Source: Paracoccaceae bacterium
GTDB taxonomy: Bacteria; Pseudomonadota; Alphaproteobacteria; Rhodobacterales; Rhodobacteraceae
Length of the DNA: 19,032 bases
Reading direction: 5' to 3'
Assembly: GCA_021648225.1 (NCBI GenBank)
Contig: JAKITE010000047.1
Coordinates: 1 to 19,032, forward strand
Positions 13,508 to 19,032 of this stretch are shown one piece after another. The notes below the pieces were generated by a model. It made no database searches. It saw nothing but the letters and a program-made list of their open reading frames with translations, and was not told the DNA's origin. The number at the start of each line of letters is the position of its first letter. Position 1 is the stretch's first letter. Both the position numbers and the translations under genes were made by a program.

Positions 13508-15526
13508 GTGGAAATTTCCGACCTAAAATCCCGCCACCCTGACCATTTCGCAAAAGCAACCGCCTTGCGGATGCTGGCAATTGACGCGGTTCAGGCCGCC
13601 AATTCCGGCCATCCCGGCATGCCGATGGGCATGGCCGATGTGGCCACGGTGCTGTTTCAAAACCACCTGAAATTTGACGCCTCCGCGCCAAATTGGCCGG
13701 ATCGCGACCGGTTTGTTTTGTCAGCGGGTCATGGTTCGATGTTGATTTACGGATTGCTGCATTTGACCGGCTATCAGGATATGACCATTGAGGAAATCGC
13801 CAATTTCCGCCAAACAGGTGCCAAAACCGCTGGCCACCCTGAATATGGCCACGCTTCGGGCATCGAAACCACCACCGGCCCGCTTGGCCAAGGCCTTGCC
13901 ACGGCTGTGGGCATGGCGATGGCCGAACAATCCATGCAGGCGCGCTGGGGCAAGAAAATTGTTGATCACCACACCTATGTGATTGCTGGCGATGGTTGTT
14001 TGATGGAAGGTATTTCCCAAGAAGCCATCGGGCTGGCGGGCAAACAGCGATTGGGCAATCTGGTGGTGTTATGGGATGATAACGGCATCACCATTGACGG
14101 CAAGGTTTCCCTGTCGGATATCACCGATCAAATGACCCGGTTCGAGGCATCCGGCTGGTCGGTGTTTTCTTGTGACGGCCATGATCCTGATGCGATTGAT
14201 CGCGCGATTACCCAAGCCAAACAATCCCCCCTGCCCTCGCTTATCGCTTGTCAGACCCATATCGGTTATGGTTCCCCCGCCAAACAAGATACCTCGGGGG
14301 CGCATGGCGCACCGCTGGGTGCGGATGAAATCGCCATTGTGCGCGGCATTTACGATTGGCCCCATGCGCCGTTTATCATTCCGGCGGATATTCAGGCCGG
14401 TTGGCGCAAGATCGGCGCGCGCGGCCAGTCGGAGCGTTCAGCATGGGAGGCGCGCAAGGCCGCGCTTTCAGCCAGCAAGCAAGCTGAATTTGACCGGATT
14501 ATTGCAGGCGAAGCCCCGAAACGCCTTTCTGCCGCCATCAAGGCTTTCAAGAAAAATATCTCGGAAACCGCACCCAAACTTGCGACTCGCAAAGCCAGCC
14601 AAATGGTGTTGGAGGTGGTTAATAAGGTCATGCCCGAAACCATCGGGGGCTCGGCCGATCTGACCGGATCAAACCTGACTTTGACCGACGGGCTAAATAT
14701 GTTTGATGCCGACAATCGCAAGGGCCGTTATGTATATTACGGCATTCGCGAACACGGTATGGCAGCAGCCATGAACGGGCTGGCGCTGCATGGCGGCTGT
14801 AAATCCTATGGTGGCACCTTTATGGTTTTTGCCGATTATATGCGCGGCGCGATGCGGTTATCTTCGCTGATGGGCATTCCAACCACTTATGTTTTATCTC
14901 ATGATTCCATTGGTTTGGGAGAAGACGGCCCGACCCACCAACCGGTAGAACATCTGGCGATGATGCGCGCCACACCCAATATGAACGTGTTTCGCCCCGC
15001 CGATACGGTTGAAACTGCCGAAGCATGGGAATTGGCCATGACCTCGACCTCCACGCCAAGCGCGCTGGCCTTAACCCGTCAGGGCCTGCCGACTGTGCGC
15101 GTTGAACACAAAACCAAAAACCTGACGGCACAGGGCGCCTATGTTCTGGCCGATGCGGTTGGTAAACGCCGTGTTATTCTGATGGCCACAGGTTCGGAGG
15201 TTGAAATTGCCCTGAAGGCCCGCGATATTTTGCAAGCCAAAGGCATCGGCACCCGTGTGGTTTCCATGCCCTGCTGGGAGCTGTTCGAGGCCATGGATGA
15301 AAAATACCGTCGCAAGGTTCTGCCCGCCGGTCCGGTTCGGGTGGCGATCGAGGCCGGTTCGCGGTTTGGCTGGGATAAATGGCTGTGTGGCGAACGGGGC
15401 AAATATAACAAAGCCGCGTTTATCGGCATGGAGGGTTTCGGGGCCTCCGCGCCTATAGATGCGCTTTATGAAATGTTCGGCATTACTGCCGAGGCAGCGG
15501 CTGCAAAAGCAGAAAGCCTGCTGTAG
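13508..15526 (+). CDS. tkt: Transketolase
   Basis: Transketolase moves two-carbon ketol units between sugar phosphates in the pentose phosphate or Calvin pathways, using thiamine diphosphate. The 672-residue protein has normal length. Landmarks are ANSGHPGMPMGMAD (31-44), the thiamine-binding GDG (161-163) with N192, the GPLGQG loop (124-129), and GIREHGMA with the catalytic glutamate in the pyrimidine domain. The GTG at 13508 gives MEISDLKSRHPDHF, matching alphaproteobacterial homologues, with AGAAAGA seven bases upstream. ATG codons at 13472 and 13481 in the same frame would add 12 or 9 residues encoded by hairpin sequence. There is no gapdh gene between tkt and pgk here. A strong terminator follows. 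Confidence 0.95.
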   Translation: MEISDLKSRHPDHFAKATALRMLAIDAVQAANSGHPGMPMGMADVATVLFQNHLKFDASAPNWPDRDRFVLSAGHGSMLIYGLLHLTGYQDMTIEEIANFRQTGAKTAGHPEYGHASGIETTTGPLGQGLATAVGMAMAEQSMQARWGKKIVDHHTYVIAGDGCLMEGISQEAIGLAGKQRLGNLVVLWDDNGITIDGKVSLSDITDQMTRFEASGWSVFSCDGHDPDAIDRAITQAKQSPLPSLIACQTHIGYGSPAKQDTSGAHGAPLGADEIAIVRGIYDWPHAPFIIPADIQAGWRKIGARGQSERSAWEARKAALSASKQAEFDRIIAGEAPKRLSAAIKAFKKNISETAPKLATRKASQMVLEVVNKVMPETIGGSADLTGSNLTLTDGLNMFDADNRKGRYVYYGIREHGMAAAMNGLALHGGCKSYGGTFMVFADYMRGAMRLSSLMGIPTTYVLSHDSIGLGEDGPTHQPVEHLAMMRATPNMNVFRPADTVETAEAWELAMTSTSTPSALALTRQGLPTVRVEHKTKNLTAQGAYVLADAVGKRRVILMATGSEVEIALKARDILQAKGIGTRVVSMPCWELFEAMDEKYRRKVLPAGPVRVAIEAGSRFGWDKWLCGERGKYNKAAFIGMEGFGASAPIDALYEMFGITAEAAAAKAESLL

Positions 15527-15555
15527 TTTCTTAAGGCAATCCAACCTAATATCAC

Positions 15556-15592
15556 ACGCGGCCCCGAATCACTTTTGGGCCGCGTATTTTTT
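15556..15592 (+). terminator. Intrinsic terminator of tkt
   Basis: ACGCGGCCC (15556-15564) and GGGCCGCGT (15577-15585) form a perfect 9-bp GC-rich stem with a 12-base loop, followed by ATTTTTT (15586-15592). It lies 30 bases after the tkt stop and separates tkt from the small membrane protein and pgk. Confidence 0.92.
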
Positions 15593-15664
15593 GATTTTCC
15601 GTATTTCGCGCGGTATTTGCATAAAATATAGGCAGATTACCCGAAAAACAGGCAAAGGTGCGAC

Positions 15665-15808
15665 ATGAACAACCAGTGGGCGCTTGGAATTGCTCTTTTC
15701 GTATTGGGTTTTTTTGCGCTAGACCATTTCTATCTGGAATGGAACCTGCCGCAGTTCATCATGATTCAGCTGATCCGTATCATTGATTGGATGGCCATCT
15801 GGCGCTGA
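15665..15808 (+). CDS. 47-residue single-span membrane protein between tkt and pgk
   Basis: Function unknown. The frame begins ATG AAC AAC CAG and encodes one hydrophobic helix (WALGIALFVLGFFALD, about residues 5-20), a short aromatic segment (HFYLEWNLPQF), and a second amphipathic, isoleucine-rich stretch ending IIDWMAIWR. AAAGGTG lies 5-11 bases before the ATG. I recall similar very short proteins ending in a W-R dipeptide beside tkt or gap in Rhodobacterales, which supports a real, conserved gene; this needs checking. It lies between the tkt terminator and the pgk ribosome binding site, so it probably shares the pgk transcript. Automated gene calls easily miss it because of its size. Confidence 0.72.
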   Translation: MNNQWALGIALFVLGFFALDHFYLEWNLPQFIMIQLIRIIDWMAIWR

Positions 15809-15831
15809 CGGCCACAAACGGGAGCATGAAA

Positions 15832-17022
15832 ATGAGCTGGAAAACCTTGGACGATATGGATTTGGCCGGCAAAGCCGTGCTGACCCGCGTGGATATCAAC
15901 GTGCCGGTGGCGGCTGGCCAGGTTACCGATGACACCCGCATCCAGCGGATTTTGCCGACCATCCGTGATATATTATCAGCTGGCGGCAAGCCGGTTCTGA
16001 TGGCACATTTTGGCCGCCCCGGTGGCAAACCTGTGGCTGATCTTAGCCTTGCACAACTGGTTGATGCGGTTGAATCAGCGCTTGGCACGCCGGTAGTATT
16101 CTGCCCTGAAACCACCGGAGAAATCGCCGCAAAAGCCATTGCAGACCTAGCCGCAGGCAGCACGTTGTTATTGGAAAACACCCGTTTTAACGCGGGCGAA
16201 ACCGGCAATGACCCTGAATTTGTCGCAGCCCTTGCCGCGCTTGGCGATGTGTATTGCAATGATGCATTTTCCGCCGCGCACCGCGCCCATGCCTCTACCG
16301 AAGGATTGGCGCGTGCCCTGCCCGCTTGTGCCGGACGCCTTATGGCGACCGAGTTGGGCGCGCTTGAAAAAGCACTGGCCAAGCCTGAACATCCGGTTGT
16401 GGCGGTGGTTGGCGGTGCCAAGGTTTCGACCAAGCTGGACCTGTTGGGAAATCTGCTCGACAAGGTTGACCAGATTATTATTGGCGGCGGCATGGCCAAT
16501 ACGTTTTTGGCGGCCCAAGGCATTGATGTGGGCAAATCGCTTTGCGAACATGATCTGGCTGAAACCGCCCGCGAAATCACCGCACGTGCCAAATTGGCGG
16601 GGTGTGAATTGATTTTACCGATTGATGTGGTTGTGGCGCGCGAATTTGCCGCCAATGCCGCCAATGAAACCGTGGCGGCCGATGCCTGCCCTCCGGATGC
16701 CATGATACTGGATGCAGGGCCGGAATCTATCAAAGCCATCGGCAAAATTTTTGAAGCCGCCAAAACACTGGTCTGGAATGGCCCGTTGGGGGCGTTTGAA
16801 ATTGAACCGTTTAACATGGCCACCGATGCGGCTGCGCTGAAAGCGGCTGCATTAACCCGCGCAGGCAAACTTTTGTCGGTGGCCGGTGGCGGTGACACCG
16901 TGGCAGCCCTGAATAATTCCGGTGCGGCGGCAGATTTTACCTATATTTCCACCGCTGGCGGTGCGTTTCTGGAATGGCTGGAGGGCAAAACCCTGCCCGG
17001 TGTTGCCGCGCTGGAAAGCTAG
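15832..17022 (+). CDS. pgk: Phosphoglycerate kinase
   Basis: This glycolytic enzyme interconverts 1,3-bisphosphoglycerate with ADP and 3-phosphoglycerate with ATP. The 396-residue protein is of normal length. The N-terminal domain has RVDINVPV (19-26), the AHFGRPGGK substrate region and LLLENTRFN. The C-terminal nucleotide domain has VVGGAKVSTK, GGGMANTFLAA, WNGPLGAFE and the GGGDTVAAL loop. Of two close ATGs, the second at 15832 is preferred because GGGAG is seven bases upstream; the first at 15826 would be too close to it. A TTG further upstream overlaps the small membrane protein gene and is unlikely. Its stop shares the four bases CTAG with the stop of the convergent gene. Confidence 0.97.
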   Translation: MSWKTLDDMDLAGKAVLTRVDINVPVAAGQVTDDTRIQRILPTIRDILSAGGKPVLMAHFGRPGGKPVADLSLAQLVDAVESALGTPVVFCPETTGEIAAKAIADLAAGSTLLLENTRFNAGETGNDPEFVAALAALGDVYCNDAFSAAHRAHASTEGLARALPACAGRLMATELGALEKALAKPEHPVVAVVGGAKVSTKLDLLGNLLDKVDQIIIGGGMANTFLAAQGIDVGKSLCEHDLAETAREITARAKLAGCELILPIDVVVAREFAANAANETVAADACPPDAMILDAGPESIKAIGKIFEAAKTLVWNGPLGAFEIEPFNMATDAAALKAAALTRAGKLLSVAGGGDTVAALNNSGAAADFTYISTAGGAFLEWLEGKTLPGVAALES

Positions 17023-17867
17023 AACGGGTTATGTGAAAGCATGACATCATCCAAAAGCAGCACCGCAGCCTGATCGGTTGCGGTGATGCCGATTTCAAAT
17101 GAATTCAGCAGCGATTCCGCATTGGGCAGCGTTTTCATTTTATCATTGATAATCAACTGGTCATCCTGCCAAATCCTGACTATGCCAGCGGTGTCATCAA
17201 GCCTCAGATGCAGGGTCAGGGTAAACCAGCGGCCGGTGGGGATTTCATATTCGGCTTGCCGTAATCGTGGCTTGCGGCCTGATTTCAGCTCAATTCCGAT
17301 ATAGCGGTTATCATCAATTACGATCCGAATACCCGGGCTTTGCCGCACGCTGTTATCCTCAAAATCCACCAGCGAATAGGGCACGCCCTGTTCCAGCAAA
17401 AAGCTGGCCCGAAACCAGAGATCATCGCCTTTGACAAACCACATGCTGGTATTTTGCAGGTCTGATTTGCTGGTGACCATGCCATCTGCCGGGGCCACTG
17501 CCTCAAACCGCGCGGCATTTTGAAACGGGGTGACGCTGTTATCAACAAAACTGCCATCGCCGTTGATGATGCTTCGGCCAAGCGCCGCATATTCTTCGAC
17601 CGTTGGATTTGCTGGCGAAAGCAGGGTCATGGCGTTCCAGCCCCGATCAAAAAACCAGTCGGTAAAAACCGGTTCATCAAAATCAAACGCGAATTCTTTA
17701 TACAACCGGCCGGTTTTATCACCGGCCCGAACCTCTACATATTCATTGGTATCTTCGAGTATCTGGATACGGTTCAGCGTATCCGACCCAAGCGGGCGCT
17801 GATAAAGCATAACCCCTAGCGCCACCAGAATGATCACGATGCCCGATATCTGGCCTTTGATGGTCAT
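17019..17867 (-). CDS. Membrane-anchored jelly-roll protein, polysaccharide lyase-like
   Basis: The 282-residue protein has one N-terminal hydrophobic segment (about residues 8-22) without a clear cleavage site, so it is probably a signal anchor with the rest in the periplasm. The remainder is rich in beta strands with the pattern of concanavalin A-like lectin or lyase folds: DDLWFRASFLLEQGVPYSLVDFED, the basic strand IGIELKSGRKPRLRQAEYEIPTGRWFTLTLHLRL, and a final strand AAVLLLDDVMLS. It resembles the polysaccharide lyase family PF14099; this is from pattern only and no catalytic residues can be assigned. A carbohydrate-binding role without lyase activity is an alternative. It overlaps pgk by four bases and is divergent from ftsB. 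Confidence 0.6.
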   Translation of the reverse strand: MTIKGQISGIVIILVALGVMLYQRPLGSDTLNRIQILEDTNEYVEVRAGDKTGRLYKEFAFDFDEPVFTDWFFDRGWNAMTLLSPANPTVEEYAALGRSIINGDGSFVDNSVTPFQNAARFEAVAPADGMVTSKSDLQNTSMWFVKGDDLWFRASFLLEQGVPYSLVDFEDNSVRQSPGIRIVIDDNRYIGIELKSGRKPRLRQAEYEIPTGRWFTLTLHLRLDDTAGIVRIWQDDQLIINDKMKTLPNAESLLNSFEIGITATDQAAVLLLDDVMLSHNPF

Positions 17868-17939
17868 GTTTTTTCCCGACTCATAAATTTCCTATAGGCA
17901 CTTCATAACAAAACTTTGAGAAAAAGAAACGATTGAGGA

Positions 17940-17968
17940 TTCACAAAGCGAATCACCTGTGCTAGATT
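17940..17968 (+). promoter_or_regulatory. Probable promoter for ftsB
   Basis: TTCACA (17940-17945, five of six -35 matches) and TAGATT (17963-17968, four of six -10 matches) are separated by exactly 17 bases, and TGC directly precedes the -10, giving an extended -10 element. It lies 42 bases before the ftsB start. Confidence 0.5.
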
Positions 17969-18010
17969 CAGCCAAACACCACCATCAGAGTGGTCATTCG
18001 AGGCAGAGAA

Positions 18011-18313
18011 ATGGAAACCCTAAATCGCAAAAGCGGGCTTGTTGGCTATGTTGTATCGCTTAGCGTGATCGCGCTGATTGCGTATTTTTCCTATGCGGCC
18101 ATTCAAGGGCCAAGCGGGCTGGTCAGCCTGTTCAAATATCAGGCACAAGAATCCCGTCTGGAATCCGAATTGGCAGACCTGCAATTGGAACGTCTGGCGG
18201 CAAAAAACCGCACCCGGCGGATGTCGGACCGGTTTCTTGATCTGGATTTACTGGATGAACAAGCGCGAAAAGTAATGGGTTACGCGCGCGGTGATGAGAT
18301 AATCATCCAGTAA
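18011..18313 (+). CDS. ftsB: Cell division protein FtsB (DivIC/septum formation initiator family)
   Basis: FtsB forms a complex with FtsL and FtsQ that activates septal peptidoglycan synthesis. The 100-residue protein has the bitopic layout of the family: a short cytoplasmic N terminus, a membrane helix (about residues 11-31), then a periplasmic coiled coil (about 43-72, ESRLESELADLQLERLAAKN), and a conserved C-terminal region with DLDLLDEQARKVMGY, typical of alphaproteobacterial septum formation initiator proteins. The ATG at 18011 follows AGGCAGAG; a GTG seven codons upstream is possible but less likely. Being directly upstream of pdhA is a usual alphaproteobacterial arrangement, where eno often precedes it; eno is absent here. 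Confidence 0.9.
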   Translation: METLNRKSGLVGYVVSLSVIALIAYFSYAAIQGPSGLVSLFKYQAQESRLESELADLQLERLAAKNRTRRMSDRFLDLDLLDEQARKVMGYARGDEIIIQ

Positions 18314-18378
18314 CTATTTGAATTTACAGAAACTTCCACGCTACCCTCCCCATGCATACCGCCTTGCAATATTCCCCT

Positions 18379-18406
18379 GTGACTCTGGGTAGGTTTCCTG
18401 TATTAT
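18379..18406 (+). promoter_or_regulatory. Probable pdhA promoter
   Basis: GTGACT (18379-18384, four of six -35 matches) and TATTAT (18401-18406, five of six -10 matches) are spaced by 16 bases. A transcription start would fall near 18413, inside the palindrome at 18410-18427. Confidence 0.45.
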
Positions 18407-18409
18407 ATA

Positions 18410-18427
18410 TAGTTGAACGTTAAACTA
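18410..18427 (+). promoter_or_regulatory. 18-bp near-palindrome over the predicted pdhA start of transcription
   Basis: TAGTTGAACGTTAAACTA is an inverted repeat with a single mismatched pair (8 of 9 pairs). It can also be read as two abutting copies of GTTRAAC. It follows the -10 by four bases and sits 18 bases before the pdhA start codon, the usual place for a repressor operator. The regulator cannot be named from the sequence. Confidence 0.5.
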
Positions 18428-18445
18428 TTTTTTGGGAGGGCCCGC

Positions 18446-19032
18446 ATGGCCGCTGCAAAGAAACGCAAAAAACCGAATGTCTCGTCGGAAGAGCTGCTTG
18501 GATATTACCGCGAAATGTTATTGATCCGCCGGTTTGAGGAAAAAGCCGGACAGTTATACGGCATGGGTCAGATCGGCGGTTTTTGCCATCTTTACATCGG
18601 ACAAGAGGCCATAGTTGTCGGGCTGGAAGCCAACACGATTGAAGGCGACCAGCGTATCACTTCTTATCGTGATCACGGCCATATGCTGGCCTGCGGCATG
18701 GACCCGAAAGGCGTTATGGCCGAACTTACGGGCCGCATCGGCGGATATTCGCGCGGCAAGGGCGGCTCCATGCATATGTTCTCGAACGAGAAAAAATTCT
18801 ATGGCGGCAACGGAATTGTCGGCGCGCAGGTGCCGATTGGCGCAGGGTTGGCATTTGCCAATAAATATCGCGGCAATAACAATGTCAGCTTTGCCTATTT
18901 TGGCGACGGTGCCGCCAATCAGGGGCAGGTTTATGAAACCTACAACATGGCCAGCCTGTGGAAATTGCCCTGTATTTTTGTGATTGAAAATAACCAATAT
19001 GCCATGGGCACCAGCCTGCAACGGGCATCCTC
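18446..19032 (+). CDS. pdhA: Pyruvate dehydrogenase E1 component, alpha subunit (5' part, runs off window)
   Basis: The alpha subunit of the heterotetrameric E1 decarboxylates pyruvate with thiamine diphosphate, feeding the dihydrolipoyl transacetylase of the PDH complex. The first 195 codons are present of an expected 330-340; the frame is open to the window end. Visible motifs are the IRRFEEKAGQLYGMG start of the fold (27-41), RDHGHMLACG (75-84), GKGGSMHMF with a conserved His (104-112), and the thiamine motif from GDGAANQG (153-160) to IENNQYAMGTS (180-190). A lysine-rich leader (MAAAKKRKKP) precedes the conserved part. GGGAGGG lies upstream of the ATG. The matching pdhB is expected just past the window. 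Confidence 0.97.
   Translation, partial: MAAAKKRKKPNVSSEELLGYYREMLLIRRFEEKAGQLYGMGQIGGFCHLYIGQEAIVVGLEANTIEGDQRITSYRDHGHMLACGMDPKGVMAELTGRIGGYSRGKGGSMHMFSNEKKFYGGNGIVGAQVPIGAGLAFANKYRGNNNVSFAYFGDGAANQGQVYETYNMASLWKLPCIFVIENNQYAMGTSLQRAS

Noticed and set aside
15787..15831. TTG or earlier ATG start for pgk
   Set aside because: The TTG start overlaps the 47-residue gene and adds unconserved residues; the ATG at 15826 is too close to GGGAG. The ATG at 15832 gives the standard N terminus.
15780..16898. Long open frame on the minus strand opposite pgk (372 residues)
   Set aside because: It is antisense to a clear pgk, has low-complexity Ala/Ser/Pro-rich translation, and shows no domain or ribosome binding site.

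Overview
This 19 kb window looks like a stretch of an alphaproteobacterial chromosome, most likely Rhodobacterales or a close relative. The evidence is gene content and protein character: a CGFS glutaredoxin and BolA pair, zapA with a small coiled-coil partner gene, a 47-residue membrane protein between tkt and pgk, ftsB directly before pdhA, and a four-helix membrane protein of a type I associate with Rhodobacterales. The taxonomic call is inference; no rRNA gene is present. GC content is moderate by eye. Genes are tightly packed and no gene-free stretch exceeds 300 bases. I see no tRNA, rRNA, insertion sequence, prophage or CRISPR array.

Layout. Positions 1-1628 hold the 3' part of leuA, overlapped by tadA. 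Positions 1744-2713 hold a small four-helix membrane protein overlapped by a hemerythrin-like gene. secG (2897-3247) converges with a glutathione S-transferase-like gene (3273-3983, minus) across a palindromic repeat. pyrG follows at 4175-5815. phzF and a TerB-like gene form a plus-strand pair (6025-7393) that converges, with overlap, on a minus-strand pair: a lipid-type ketoacyl synthase III and a Tat-exported L,D-transpeptidase (7377-9199). purL (9452-11644) is followed by bolA, a small membrane protein and grxD (11723-12608). A cluster of three palindromic repeats separates grxD from the minus-strand pair zapA and its coiled-coil partner (12735-13329). Divergently come tkt, its terminator, the 47-residue membrane protein and pgk (13508-17022). 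pgk converges on a membrane-anchored jelly-roll protein (17019-17867, minus). The window closes with ftsB and the first 195 codons of pdhA.

How the genes work together. Most are core metabolism: leucine synthesis, tRNA wobble editing, CTP and purine synthesis, pentose phosphate and glycolysis, and entry to the TCA cycle. Others serve cell envelope and division: SecG, L,D-transpeptidase, ZapA with its partner, and FtsB. bolA and grxD form the Fe-S trafficking pair.

The most notable non-coding signal is a family of GTAG-headed palindromes resembling REP elements. There are six copies at four loci. At three gene ends (tadA, the GST-like gene, pyrG) the TAG of the GTAG motif is itself the gene's stop codon, always in the sense orientation. 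Other signals worth testing are a 12-bp perfect stem-loop at the ribosome binding site of the ketoacyl synthase, an 18-bp near-perfect palindrome over the predicted pdhA transcription start, and two consecutive hairpins in the tkt leader. I did not find a clearly new multi-gene system.
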